DNA of 64,000 nt from Forficula auricularia (GCA_024734495.1 JALMQS010000225.1:9551094-9615093), one strand, 5' to 3'; positions 44,601 through 51,620 are shown, counted from the stretch's first letter. Program-made: numbers and translations. Notes: generated from the letters alone by a model not told the origin.

Positions 44601-46566
44601 CACCCCGCCCACGATTGGCTGGTTTGGTTTTCAATGTGTTTTTTTTTTTTTTTTTTTTTTTATAATGATACTGATACAAGAAGACGTTGCACCAAGAAGG
44701 TACAACCTCTGAAGTTCGTGGTGGACCCTTGTAACGTGAAGATAAGGGGAGATTTAGGGATTGGGTAGCAGTCGAAGGTATCTGTGGATGCTGGTCTTGA
44801 AAGATTGGAGGTTATAAGTAGCTGGAAAGACGGTCGGGGGAAGAGAGTTCCAGTCTCTAGATGTCATAGGGATAAATGAATTGGCGTATGCGTTTGTTCG
44901 ATTAGTATCTAGTTTAAGTACGTAGGGGTGTTGAATTTTAGAAAATCGTGTATTTCGCGCAAATGAAGCCTTTGGTGGGATTATTGATTTTATTTCGTCA
45001 GAACAAAAGCCATGGTATATATCTATAAAAAAGGGAAAGGGCGGAGACAGGTCTACGATGGGCTAGGGAGTCGAGAGTGTCAGTTAATGTAGGATAATTA
45101 TTGAGAAAAAAATGGTTAATATAATTATTAGATAATTATTAGAAAAAAAATGGGAGCCCGAAACACACCCCGCCCGACGATTGCCTGTTCGGCTTTTCAA
45201 TGTGTGTTTGATTAGGAAAAAATGGGAGCCCCAAACACACCCTGCCCGGACTAAACTTTCGGAGGTTCGGTTAATATATATTCAGTTCGGCTCGGTTGGG
45301 TTCGTATAGCTCCTTTTCTGGCTGACGCCAACCGAACCGTCTAAAAACCAGCCCGAAAAGGAGCTATACGAACCCAACCGAGCCGAACTGAATATATATT
45401 AACCGAACCGGAGTCGATTTGCTCATAAGGTTCACGAGGGAAGGAGTTATTTTGTCGTGAGCTATTTTGTCTGAAGGATATTTTGTCGGGGGCTGAAATG
45501 TCTGAATCCGCTTGTATAATACAAATAAATAAACATTTGTAAAAAATTATTATTACCTCTTAAAATATCATTTTTACAATGTTTACAATATAACCATTTT
45601 TTTCCTAAGCCTTAATGCCAAAATATTACTTAATTTTTTTTAATTTAAATAGCTTTAACATTTTTTGAGATATTAAAAAAAAAATAAACGAAAACATTTT
45701 TTTATGCCCGATTAAAAAACAACATGAATGAGCTCTCTGACTAAAACCGTCCGTATACAGTCTTAGGACGCAGAAGAAAACAAAATTTGACATTCAGAAG
45801 TCTGACCCAAAATCGTGTCGGCCGGTGTAATCCTTTGTGTGTTAAAGGAGTGTCCTATCATTTTGCTCTTTCTTCAGATTCCTACACTGTGTTCTCTTTT
45901 CTCTGATTACCAGAACTTCATTATTTGAAATTTATCCACCCATTTAGTCTTTAACATTGTTAATCGAATGTTTTCTACATTTGATTCAATCGCGAATCAA
46001 ATGTAGGGAATTTTTGTCAAATATTGAGTGAAAATAAAATCTGAACTTATATATTTCTAACTTGAAATAATGATGTTAAATAAATTTTATAATTTTTCTT
46101 ATTAATATATCAAAGAATAATTGCTATATCAATGAGGATTGTTTTTGACCGTGCTTATTTGAAAAAGATAAATATCTTTTTCAAATATATTAATTAGAAA
46201 AATTATAGAAAATATATATAATATATTAATAAATATATTTAGTAAATTATTAAACATTTATTTTTTGATTTAATTTGCTTGGGGATCAGCTTCGGATAAA
46301 TACAATTTTTTAATTAATTTTAAAATATAATCATTTGTAATAACTACTGAATTAGCAAGGTTTAAAATTAATAATTTAGTAAAAAGTAGTTGATTGCTTG
46401 TTGATGCCTTTGCAGTAACATGCTTTAAACGAATCTCGAAAGATTTACTCACAAAATAATTTCTTCTATTTCAGAATATGCTGGCAATCTCGGAACAGAT
46501 GGAGATCATCCTGAATGGACAGCTGCAGAACAACAACATATTCTACAAATGATTGATAAATTTTAA
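29585..46566 (+). CDS. ctnnbl1: Beta-catenin-like protein 1 (11 coding exons, ~571 aa)
   Basis: CTNNBL1 is a nuclear ARM-repeat protein associated with the PRP19/CDC5L spliceosomal complex. Joined coding exons: 29585-29614, 29690-29914, 30584-30690, 32869-33023, 33092-33259, 34501-34724, 37299-37447, 37512-37693, 41791-41969, 44083-44287, 46475-46566. Total 1716 nt, 571 residues plus stop, close to the ~563 of human CTNNBL1. All junctions are GT-AG and keep frame. The start MDIGELLSY matches the family N-terminus. A basic segment PKKHRKLSR (residues ~29-37) is a likely nuclear localisation signal, and residues from about 86 onward follow the family almost without gaps (EEPLDETAIKKMIL, RIKFPENPEKFLESEMEL, DILGLRTIFPLFMK, ENDFEKVDRLMELHFKYL). 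An acidic stretch (residues ~475-487) precedes RYLRRLSGGL. No lesion was seen; I consider it functional. Confidence 0.95.
29690..29914 (+). CDS. ctnnbl1: ctnnbl1 coding exon 2
   Basis: Codons 11-85, the poorly conserved N-terminal region, with basic and proline-rich phrases (TPKRTQESESENEIPKKH). Acceptor TTTTTTCAG. The donor is GTATTA, weaker than usual; it is chosen because it is in phase with exon 3 and the frame beyond soon ends in a MITE. Without splicing the frame would stop at 29957. Confidence 0.8.
29944..30203 (+). mobile_element. MITE, family ending CATATCGTCGCC (copy 2), ctnnbl1 intron 2
   Basis: Terminal inverted repeats TATATCGTCGGCTTAGAG and, on the right, CATATCGTCGCCTTAGAG. 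It begins only 29 bp after the exon 2 donor. The interior matches the copies at 10589-10842 and 36018-36273. The stop that ends the exon 2 read-through frame lies in its left terminus. Confidence 0.8.
30256..30333. repeat. Short hairpin, ctnnbl1 intron 2
   Basis: Arms AAAATACTAGGTAGGTTTCA and their complement are separated by about 30 bp, giving a stable stem of about 25 bp. No second copy was noticed. Confidence 0.7.
30340..30450 (-). mobile_element. Penelope-like fragment with hammerhead-like hairpin, intron 2
   Basis: On the minus strand TTGATGA, one unpaired base, stem GAGGGC/GCCCTC, then GAAAC (30403-30430). The phrase AGAGTGTGTCTTCTGC at about 30350 recurs at 33315, 37727 and, inverted, 39645. 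Assignment to Penelope-like elements is inference. Confidence 0.45.
30584..30690 (+). CDS. ctnnbl1: ctnnbl1 coding exon 3
   Basis: Encodes EEPLDETAIKKMILLFEKR and the following KNQEMRIKFPENPE. Acceptor TTTTTTAG, donor GTAAGA, ends after the second base of a codon. Confidence 0.93.
30905..31060 (-). mobile_element. Partial MITE of the CTTTACCATAC family or Helitron-like interior, intron 3
   Basis: Phrases TTTTTGTATTTTTACCCTTC, GGGGGCCCACAGATAATGTA and a C run (31036-31049) resemble the interior of 5730-6193. No ends are present. Confidence 0.4.
31237..31470. mobile_element. MITE with TCGATGGTGTTGAGGAAAA ends and TA duplication, intron 3
   Basis: The 19-bp terminus TCGATGGTGTTGAGGAAAA is present at the left and in reverse complement at the right, flanked by TA at 31235-31236 and 31471-31472. 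The adjacent CCAATCTG is also inverted at both ends. A larger relative with ends TRATGGTGTCARGGAAAAG is at 42081-43469. Confidence 0.8.
31545..31700. mobile_element. hAT-like terminus fragment, intron 3
   Basis: CAAGGGTCGGCAAACTAAGA followed by CCCGCGGCTTAATA is a typical hAT MITE end. The opposite end was not found. Confidence 0.5.
31770..32525 (+). repeat. Unclassified repeat, inverted partner in intron 9
   Basis: Two parts match 42470-42870 in reverse orientation: a GC-rich part (CGGCACGCCCTCGAAGCTCG, GACGCTGCC complement, 31775-31860) and an AT-rich part (AAACATTAAATATAT complement, GAGTCTTTCATTTC, 32370-32500). Divergence is moderate. The two copies flank ctnnbl1 exons 4-9. Confidence 0.65.
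32869..33023 (+). CDS. ctnnbl1: ctnnbl1 coding exon 4
   Basis: Encodes FLESEMELHDIIQELNVI through SHENSDISVA, the first ARM-like helices. Acceptor ATCTTTAG, donor GTAAAC. Followed by a 68-bp intron. Confidence 0.93.
33092..33259 (+). CDS. ctnnbl1: ctnnbl1 coding exon 5
   Basis: Encodes VVGLIQELSDAHDQGD through DEQIKEDSDGVFNTL. Acceptor TATTTTCAG, donor GTAAGC. Confidence 0.93.
33300..33484. other. ctnnbl1 intron 5, proximal AT-rich part
   Basis: AT-rich, with the recurring phrase AAGAGTGTGTCC (33313) that marks an element end elsewhere in the gene. Nothing else recognised. Confidence 0.35.
33485..33897 (+). mobile_element. Helitron-like element, short complete copy, intron 5
   Basis: Starts TTAAACGAGCAAAGTTTGTA, has a TA run, then CCGGTCGGGTTCTCGAAAAC and AACGATTTGGATGAAATTCA. 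It ends in the hairpin CCGAGCATCGCTCGG followed by TGGCCAGGTACTA. The first 300 bp are nearly identical to 46721-47040, pointing to recent activity. Confidence 0.65.
34032..34308. mobile_element. MITE with CAGGTTTTC ends, intron 5
   Basis: Left end CAGGTTTTCATTCATAAAAT and right end in reverse complement CAGGTTTTCAGTCAAAAAAT, both continuing TTACACCTT. About 277 bp, no coding capacity. Confidence 0.7.
34501..34724 (+). CDS. ctnnbl1: ctnnbl1 coding exon 6
   Basis: Encodes FFENLFEMRPDVCLDAA, KQGLLQWLLRRLRAKLPF and EGIDILLQQLA, a strongly conserved ARM segment. Acceptor TTTATTTCAG, donor GTAAGT. Confidence 0.94.
34790..35105. repeat. Old dispersed repeat and AT-rich filler, intron 6
   Basis: 34800-34875 resembles 1780-1880 (TAGTGTCGCTA, CTGTCAGAGTATTG, GATACAAACTTGAGATTT). 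Class unknown. Confidence 0.4.
35110..35225 (-). mobile_element. tRNA-derived SINE, intron 6
   Basis: On the minus strand a tRNA-like head with GAGTTTGGCTACTGGCCCGG and B box GGGTTCGATTCC (35148-35159). Its other end CATTGCATATCAGAGAGG is shared with 36590 and, slightly changed, with 62050. Confidence 0.65.
36018..36273 (+). mobile_element. MITE, family ending CATATCGTCGCC (copy 3), intron 6
   Basis: Ends CATATCATCGCCTTAGAG and CATATCGTCGCCTTAGAG (the right one lacking two bases of the consensus). Interior like copies 1 and 2. Confidence 0.8.
36550..36935 (-). mobile_element. tRNA-like SINE fragments, intron 6
   Basis: The part 36585-36695 resembles 35110-35225 in layout (TTGCATATCAGA, GGGGATCAAACC for the B box, GGGCCAATTTGCTAC). 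A second partial copy in the other direction lies at about 36830-36930 (GATTATCCATGACAGCTCGG, inverted relative to CCGAGCTCTGATGGATAA at 36562). Both are decayed. Confidence 0.45.
36981..37193. repeat. Palindromic Penelope-like pair with hammerhead-like ends, intron 6
   Basis: The left half (AACAAATCAGAGCAAACAAT ... ACGTTTCCCAAT ... TTCATCAGGCTC) and right half (GAGCCTGATGAAG ... GCGAAACGTTCC ... TGATTTGTTA) are inverted copies around a centre near 37078. Each half carries CTGATGA and GAAAC about 16 bases apart. It has the same arrangement as the palindrome at 1-585, with unrelated sequence. Confidence 0.7.
37299..37447 (+). CDS. ctnnbl1: ctnnbl1 coding exon 7
   Basis: Encodes FYKKHDPHTPEELEMMENLF through GEGLQLMNLMLR. 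Acceptor ATTTTTAG, donor GTAAAG. Followed by a 64-bp intron. Confidence 0.93.
37512..37693 (+). CDS. ctnnbl1: ctnnbl1 coding exon 8
   Basis: Encodes EKKQSRNGSLKVLNHAITG, KFVDILGLRTIFPLFMKTP and the basic KKNKKRLL. Acceptor AATTTTAG, donor GTAAGT. The next intron is the longest, about 4.1 kb. Confidence 0.93.
37745..37998 (-). mobile_element. LINE 3' fragment (CR1/Jockey-group copy 3), intron 8
   Basis: Poly-T at 37751-37758 marks the A tail on the minus strand. The body matches 26930-27180 (GTCATAGGGATAAACGA, ATTTAATCATGAAGGGGCGT, CGTGTGTTTCGTGCAAATGA). It is interrupted by the hAT element at 38007. Confidence 0.75.
38007..38958 (-). mobile_element. hAT element remnant with perfect 8-bp TSD, intron 8
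   Basis: Ends CAGGGGTTGGCAACC and, in reverse complement, CAGGGGTCGGGAACC, flanked by CCCTAGAC at 37999-38006 and 38959-38966. The minus strand (38830-38580) encodes a hAT transposase piece with GKPFTNC-like start, KIIKDLPLSAKTEQDRTAKM and ASALSLAMDEPDLTK, where the usual D-E-S-T is changed. Most of the transposase is deleted, and another 253-bp insert sits at 38218-38470. Confidence 0.88.
38218..38470 (+). mobile_element. Penelope-like insert with 24-bp target duplication
   Basis: Flanked by direct repeats CAAATGTTTCGCACAAA plus ACATATTA (38193-38217 and 38471-38494). It holds CTGAAGA, stem GGAGG/CCTCC, GAAACGTCGG (38274-38306), and ends like 41460-41520 (TTAAAATTTCTACCAGTC, GTCTCTCTCCAGAGAAAATT). 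The long target duplication shows genuine retrotransposon-type insertion into the hAT element. Confidence 0.7.
39225..39430 (-). mobile_element. Penelope-like fragment with hammerhead-like hairpin, intron 8
   Basis: On the minus strand CTGATGA, one unpaired A, stem GAGC/GCTC, GAAACGTTG (39312-39343). The neighbouring phrase TATTTGTTCCTTTATTTTGG is typical of element ends with short repeats. No coding part remains. Confidence 0.5.
40095..40325 (+). mobile_element. tRNA-like SINE-containing repeat, intron 8
   Basis: The phrase AATCTTTGATACGACCTAAA resembles the arms at 62000-62181, and CCAGGGTTCAACTCCTAGG (40268-40286) is a decayed B box like the one at 62090. The two loci therefore share a composite repeat. 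Confidence 0.5.
40522..41175 (-). mobile_element. Penelope-like fragment split by a hAT MITE, intron 8
   Basis: The left part (40522-40653, with AGTCAGCCCAAGGAGAG and ACGTTTCGGAGGATCCTCC) and right part (41034-41175, with CCTTGGGCTACATC) together correspond to the uninterrupted copy at 41300-41520. Confidence 0.6.
40654..41033. mobile_element. hAT-type MITE with CAAGGGCGGATCCAGG ends, intron 8
   Basis: Ends CAAGGGCGGATCCAGG on both sides, flanked by CCTCCAGG (40646-40653) and CTTACAGG (41034-41041), an 8-bp target duplication with two changes. Homopolymer C, A and T runs fill the interior. A minus-strand open frame across 40863-41060 is incidental. Confidence 0.75.
41300..41520 (-). mobile_element. 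Penelope-like hairpin copy, intron 8
   Basis: The left segment ATTGAGGATTGATGAAAGGCA...CAGCCCAAGGATATTGAAA is inverted at the right (TTTCAATATCTTTGGGCTTCC...). In between lies, on the minus strand, CTGAAGGAGG...CCTCCGAAACGTTGG (41406-41432), with the CTGANGA box one base short. Confidence 0.6.
41791..41969 (+). CDS. ctnnbl1: ctnnbl1 coding exon 9
   Basis: Encodes EHVCSIIANMLRNCRGQQRQ and ENDFEKVDRLMELHFKYLDK, among the most conserved parts of the family. Acceptor ATTATTTTAG, donor GTAAGT. An upstream in-frame ATG at 41718 belongs to the intron. Confidence 0.94.
42279..42357 (-). mobile_element. tRNA-like SINE head, intron 9
   Basis: On the minus strand a tRNA-like sequence with GCAATGGTGTGATCGCTAGA and B box GGTTCGATTCT (42291-42301). 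It cannot fold as a normal tRNA with certainty; I read it as a SINE head. Confidence 0.55.
42470..42870 (-). repeat. Inverted partner of the intron 3 repeat, intron 9
   Basis: Matches 31775-31860 and 32370-32500 in reverse complement (GACTCCAATTCATTTTAAAT, CGAGACGCTGCCCGCCAGG, CCGAGCTTCGAGGGCGTGCC). Within it the AT-rich segment is itself doubled (42480-42560 and 42570-42670). Confidence 0.65.
43195..43440 (-). pseudogene. hAT-type (DUF4371-like) transposase fragment
   Basis: The minus strand reads LPKNWLSHDIQNEIVQLLGF, a stop, then NKINESQYYSLIIDETTDVD. The pattern HDIQNEI...YYSLIIDETTD matches the DUF4371/hAT catalytic region with the first acidic residue in DETTD. About 80 codons remain. 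Confidence 0.75.
43690..43866. mobile_element. Palindromic foldback element, copy 2, intron 9
   Basis: Same arms as 16243-16484 (AAATAAATATTATATGTAAT, TTAAGGATTCTTGGTCACTT) with a shorter centre. It is again followed by GTTTCACCTTGCACCAAC. Confidence 0.75.
44083..44287 (+). CDS. ctnnbl1: ctnnbl1 coding exon 10
   Basis: Starts with an acidic run (EREDSDDDEDDADE) and continues YLRRLSGGLFTLQHIDYILM and LSLRGGSLNTVRQLMR. Acceptor TTTTTTAG, donor GTATAT. It matches the C-terminal ARM region. Confidence 0.92.
44639..45110 (-). mobile_element. LINE 3' fragment (CR1/Jockey-group copy 4), intron 10
   Basis: A T run at 44640-44660 is the A tail on the minus strand. The body matches 26810-27220 (TGTCATAGGGATAAATGAAT, GAAAATCGTGTATTTCGCGC, GTTCCAGTCTCTAGATGTC). 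Flanking copies of AAACACACCCCGCCC and TTTTCAATGTGT on both sides (44598-44640 and 45161-45207) may be a long target duplication. Confidence 0.75.
45264..45411. repeat. Long hairpin, ~60-bp arms, intron 10
   Basis: GGTTCGGTTAATATATATTC ... TAGCTCCTTTTCTGGCTG (45264-45324) pairs with 45349-45411 with one or two mismatches; the loop is about 25 bp. Arms this alike suggest recent origin. Confidence 0.85.
45513..46474. other. ctnnbl1 intron 10, distal AT-rich part
   Basis: The region 45540-45720 weakly resembles the right half of the CTTTACCATAC MITE (TATTACCTCTTAAAATAT, ATGCCCGATTAAAAAAC). The rest is AT-rich, with an inverted pair CTACATTTGATTC / GAATCAAATGTAG near 45975-46005. Confidence 0.35.
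46475..46566 (+). CDS. ctnnbl1: ctnnbl1 coding exon 11 and stop
   Basis: Encodes EYAGNLGTDGDHPEWTAAEQ and ends LQMIDKF-stop, as in the family's C-terminus. Acceptor CTATTTCAG. Confidence 0.93.
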
Positions 46567-46628
46567 TTCCAATATTGCAATATTTGTAAAATTTTTAAAT
46601 TTTATTTATTTTAACATCTCTTTTGTAT

Positions 46629-46649
46629 AATAAAATGAATTCAAATAAA
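46629..46649 (+). terminator. ctnnbl1: ctnnbl1 polyadenylation signals
   Basis: Two AATAAA hexamers (46629-46634 and 46644-46649) lie 60-80 bp after the stop codon. The 3' UTR is therefore probably about 100 bp and ends before the Helitron-like element at 46721. Confidence 0.75.
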
Positions 46650-46720
46650 CTCTATATTATATAATTTATATTTAAAGACATTTTTGTTATATGTTTATCT
46701 TATCTTATCTTATTTTATTA

Positions 46721-47243
46721 TATTAAACGAGCAAAGTTTGTATATATATATCCGGTCGGGTTCTCGAAAACGGCTCTAACGATTTGGATGAAATTCACGG
46801 GTTAGGAGGGTTTTGTGTTGGACATTCGATCTGTCACGGTCTCATCCTCGGCTAAGTTGTTTTTGATGGGTTTTTTGTTAATTGAAATAATTATTCACAG
46901 GTGGTTGTCTCGATAAAAATGTATAATTACATTTTTATTCAATTTCCTTTTAAAAAATAATTGTTTTTTTAATTTTAAATCCCACAATAAGATCATTATA
47001 TATATATTAAAAATTGGGCAATTTAATTGATTAAAAATCGAGTTTTAAATCCCACAAATATTAATTTGACAATTTAATTGATGAACTCAAAAAATTGTTA
47101 TTTATTTAAAAAAAAATAATTATATCTTATTTATTTATATAACTATATACACATAATCTGTGGGCCTCTGAAGGCTAGAAATGCAAAAAATGGGTGCGTG
47201 GGCGGAGATAGATATAGGGGTGCAGGAGGTGGTGTGCAGTGGT
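46721..47243 (+). mobile_element. Helitron-like 5' part leading into the satellite region
   Basis: The first 320 bp are nearly identical to 33485-33830 (TTAAACGAGCAAAGTTTGTA, CCGGTCGGGTTCTCG, ATTCACAGGTGGTTGTCTCG). It continues with TATATACACATAATCTGTGG and AGGCTAGAAATGCAAAAAAT, as in 19210-19260. The usual 3' hairpin does not follow; instead the GC-rich part runs into the block at 47244. Confidence 0.65.
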
Positions 47244-47796
47244 GGGGGTCCTTGGGGAGGTACGGGGTTTCGGGTGCGGAGTGGGGTGAGGTGGGAGGGT
47301 ACAGTATTACCCTCTTCTGTTTTTTTTAAGGGGGGAAAAGTAATTATTTTTAAGATTTTTCAATGAAATTATATCCATTCAAATATAAAATATGAAATTC
47401 AAATTAAAATAATAGTAAAATTTTCAATAAAATTATATTTTATTTTTCTATGAAATTCCATAAATAGTTGATAAGGAGGGAGTATTACCTTCTTTTCTGC
47501 TTTTTTTAAGGGTGGGAAAAGTAATTATTTTTAAGATCTTTCAATGAAATTATATCCATCCAACTATATTAGAAATTCGAATTAAAATAATAAATAAAAT
47601 TCTCAATAAAATTATATCCTGGGGGATGAATCCCCTCTGAAATCGCAATTTAATTGTATTTCTATTAAAATCTTAGATTCTGTCCTAAAAATTAAATTCT
47701 TTCTAGTTTAAAATTGATTTGTTAATCTGAACCCGAGCTCATTTTTGAAAAACATTTCAACTCTTTTAAAAAATAAGATGCTCAAAACTTTACTTT
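47244..47796 (+). repeat. Satellite-leading block, copy 1
   Basis: Starts GGGGGTCCTTGGGGAGGTAC and contains two ~180-bp sub-units starting at TATTACCYTCTT (47305 and 47484). It ends with AGATGCTCAAAACTTTACTT just before the satellite. The same block, about 97 percent alike by eye, is at 51621-52170. Confidence 0.85.
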
Positions 47797-50700
47797 TATA
47801 TTAAAATTTTTAATATTTTTCCCTTGAAATATTTAACCCTATCGGACCACAGGGTATATAAGCGAATGAGCCATGGGTGTTTAATCTAAAATTCAGACTT
47901 GAATTTTATAAAATTCTCGTATTTTTTTATAAATTTTCACCTGAATAGTGATTTAATGTCTCTTTTGGTTTGTTTGACCACTCAATAGAATCTTGGTTAG
48001 TCTTTAATTATTAAAATATCTACCCTTGAATAATTAAAATTACATTTTCATCAAAATTTTTAATATTTTTCCCTTGAAATATTTAACCCTATCGGACCAC
48101 AGGGTATATAAGCGAATGAGCCATGGGTGTTTAATCTAAAATTCAGACTTGAATTTTATAAAGTGCTCTTATTTTATGATAAATTTTCACCTGAATAGTG
48201 ATTGAATGTCTCTTTTGGTTTGTTTGACCACTCAATAGAATCTTGATTAGTCTTTAATTATTAAAATATCTACCCTTGAATAATTAAATTTACATTTTCC
48301 TCAAAATTTTTAATACTTTTCCCTTGAAATATTTAACCCTATCGGACCACAGGGTATATAAGCGAATGAGCCATGGGTGTTTAATCTAAAATTCAGACTT
48401 GAATTTTATAAAGTGCTCGTATTTTTTGATAAATTTTCACCTGAATAGTGATTGAATGTCTCTTTTGGTTTGTTTGACACCCCAATAGAATCTTGATTAG
48501 TCTTTAATTATTAAAATATCTACCCTTGAATAATTAAAATTACATTTTCATCAAAATTTTTAATATTTTTCCCTTGAAATATTTAACCCTATCGGACCAC
48601 AGGGTATATAAGCGAATGAGCCATGGGTGTTTAATCTAAAATTCAGACTTGAATTTTATAAAGTGCTCGTATTTTTTGATAAATTTTCACCTGAATAGTG
48701 ATTGAATGTCTCTTTTGGTTTGTTTGACACCCCAATAGAATCTTGATTAGTCTTTAATTATTAAAATATCTACCCTTGAATAATTAAAATTACATTTTCA
48801 TCAAAATTTTTAATATTTTTCCCTTGAAATATTTAACCCTATCGGACCACAGGGTATATAAGCGAATGAGCCATGGGTGTTTAATCTAAAATTCAGACTT
48901 GAATTTTATAAAGTGCTCGTATTTTTTTATAAATTTTCACCTGAATAGTGATTGAATGTCTCTTTTGGTTTGTTTGACACCCCAATAGAATCTTGATTAG
49001 TCTTTAATTATTAAAATATCTACCCTTGAATAATTAAAATTACATTTTCATCAAAATTTTTAATATTTTTCCCTTGAAATATTTAACCCTATCGGACCAC
49101 AGGGTATATAAGCGAATGAGCCATGGGTGTTTAATCTAAAATTCAGACTTGAATTTTATAAAGTGCTCTTATTTTATGATAAATTTTCACCTGAATAGTG
49201 ATTGAATGTCTCTTTTGGTTTGTTTGACACCCCAATAGAATCTTGATTAGTCTTTAATTATTAAAATATCTACCCTTGAATAATTAAAATTACATTTTCA
49301 TCAAAATTTTTAATATTTTTCCCTTGAAATATTTAACCCTATCGGACCACAGGGTATATAAGCGAATGAGCCATGGGTGTTTAATCTAAAATTCAGACTT
49401 GAATTTTATAAAGTGCTCGTATTTTTTGATAAATTTTCACCTGAATAGTGATTGAATGTCTCTTTTGGTTTGTTTGACACCCCAATAGAATCTTGATTAG
49501 TCTTTAATTATTAAAATATCTACCCTTGAATAATTAAAATTACATTTTCATCAAAATTTTTAATATTTTTCCCTTGAAATATTTAACCCTATCGGACCAC
49601 AGGGTATATAAGCGAATGAGCCATGGGTGTTTAATCAAAATTTCAGACTTAAATTTTATAAAGTGCTCGTATTTTTTGATAAATTTTCACCTGAATAGTG
49701 ATTGAATGTCTCTTTTGGTTTGTTTGACACCCCAATAGAATCTTGATTAGTCTTTAATTATTAAAATATCTACCCTTGAATAATTAAAATTACATTTTCA
49801 TCAAAATTTTTAATATTTTTCCCTTGAAATATTTAACCCTATCGGACCACAGGGTATATAAGCGAATGAGCCATGGGTGTTTAATCTAAAATTTCAGACT
49901 TAAATTTTATAAAGTGCTCGTATTTTTTGATAAATTTTCACCTGAATAGTGATTGAATGTCTCTTTTGGTTTGTTTGACACCCCAATAGAATCTTGATTA
50001 GTCTTTAATTATTAAAATATCTACCCTTGAATAATTAAAATTACATTTTCATCAAAATTTTTAATATTTTTCCCTTGAAATATTTAACCCTATCGGACCA
50101 CAGGGTATATAAGCGAATGAGCCATGGGTGTTTAATCAAAATTTCAGACTTAAATTTTATAAAGTGCTCGTATTTTTTGATAAATTTTCACCTGAATAGT
50201 GATTGGATGTGTCTATTGGTTTGTTTGACACCCCACTAGAATCTTGATTAGTCTTTAATTATTAAAATATCTACCCTTGAATAATTAAATTTACATTTTC
50301 CTCAAAATTTTTAATACTTTTCCCTTGAAATATTTAACCCTATCGGACCACAGGGTATATAAGCGAATGAGCCATGGGTGTTTAATCTAAAATTCAGACT
50401 TGAATTTTATAATGTTCTCGTATTTTTTTGATAAATTTTCACCTGAATAGTGATTGAACGTCTCTTTTGGTTTGTTTGACACCCCAATAGAATCTTGATT
50501 AGTCTTTAATTATTAAAATATCTACCCTTGAATAATTAAAATTACATTTTCATCAAAATTTTTAATATTTTTCCCTTGAAATATTTAACCCTATCGGACC
50601 ACAGGGTATATAAGCGAATGAGCCATGGGTGTTTAATCAAAATTTCAGACTTAAATTTTATAAAGTGCTCGTATTTTTTGATAAATTTTCACCTGAATAG

Positions 50701-50860
50701 TGATTGAATGTCTCTTTTGGTTTGTTTGACACCCCAATAGAATCTTGATTATTCTTTAATTATTAAAATATCTACCCTTGAATAATTCAAATTACATTTT
50801 CCTCTAAATTTTTAATACTTTTCTCCTTAAATATTTAACCCTATCGGACCATAAGGTATA
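47797..50860 (+). repeat. Satellite array 1, 250-bp unit, about 12 copies
   Basis: The phrase CCCTTGAAATATTTAACC recurs at 47821, 48071, 48321, 48571, 48821, 49071, 49321, 49571, 49821, 50072, 50322, 50573, and degenerate at 50823. Each unit holds CCCTATCGGACCACAGGG, then GTATATAAGCGAATGAGCCA. Units differ at scattered sites and fall into subtypes (for example AAATTTCAGACTTAAAT in units at 49571, 49821, 50072 and 50573). No open frame runs through. Confidence 0.97.
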
Positions 50861-51620
50861 TATCGAGATAAAAACTCAAAACATATATTTGTTATAATTG
50901 TCAAACCCACCTAGAAAAATATATTTTTACTTATTATCAAATAAATATTACATTTGACCGGTTTTCGAATAGGCCTAACTCAAGGCTGTCCAACCCGTGG
51001 CCCGCGGGCCGCATGCGCTTTAGAACTGCTATATGTGTGGCCCAACATGAAATCATAAACTTCCTTAAAACATTGAGATTTATATGTAGAGATATATTTA
51101 TTCTCTTTTTAGAAATAGGAATGTACATTTGTACAATACGTCAAGCTTTTTTCAAGAATCAACTTCACTAAAAGCAATATTAGAATCTCAATAAAATAAG
51201 ATAAAAAAAAAACAATAATGAAATTTCGAATTTTTGAAAATTCTTCTTCTCATATTTTAATTTTCTAAAATATTAATTATTTCATTAAAATAGTATGACG
51301 TACTATTCTAAGCCCATTAAGATTATCTCGGAAGATAAACTAAGAATAACTTGCACTAATTGCTTTGAGGTGTATATAATGGGAGGAGATAGGCACAGTA
51401 AGGGCGATATGTAACGGCGGAGATAGGGAGAGTGGTTTGGCTAGGGGCAGTTAAGAGGTGTATATAAAAGCGAGAGAGATAGGGAGATTAGGCAGTGTGT
51501 GTCAAGCAGTTCGTTAAGTTTTTTGATATAATTCCTTCTTATTAGTGGAAGAATGTTTCTTTTTGTTTATTTGGAACGCCGAACTATTCTTTATTATATT
51601 TTAATTAACTAATTATTGTG
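50861..51620. other. Spacer between arrays: hAT fragment and promoter-like segment
   Basis: At 50981-51020 CAAGGCTGTCCAACCCGTGG plus CCCGCGGGCC is a typical hAT terminus. At 51360-51600 lies purine-rich DNA with GTGTATATAAAAGCGAGAGA (51459-51478), a good TATA box, and then GTGTGTCAAGCAGTTCGTTA, as in LTR or arthropod Pol II promoters. No LTR partner was found in the window. Confidence 0.5.
51461..51472 (+). promoter_or_regulatory. TATA-box-like promoter between satellite arrays
   Basis: TATATAAAAGCG with GAGA-rich surroundings and a TCA-G-TT-type initiator candidate 35-40 bp downstream (TCAAGCAGTTCG at 51503). No open frame follows; transcripts would run into block copy 2 and satellite array 2. 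Confidence 0.3.

Larger units (their letters stand above)
44555..45509. mobile_element. DNA transposon with 25-bp perfect TIR and 8-bp TSD, intron 10
   Basis: GACATTTCAGCCCCCGACAA and the next five bases (44563-44587) recur exactly inverted at 45478-45502. Flanking GCTTGTAT at 44547-44554 and 45510-45517 looks like an 8-bp target duplication. No transposase is encoded. Inside lie a LINE fragment (44639-45110) and a long hairpin (45264-45411). The superfamily is unclear; the TSD length would fit hAT. Confidence 0.7.

Noticed and set aside
44553..44768. 71-codon frame with a phenylalanine run
   Set aside because: The run is the poly-A tail of a minus-strand LINE copy read in antisense.
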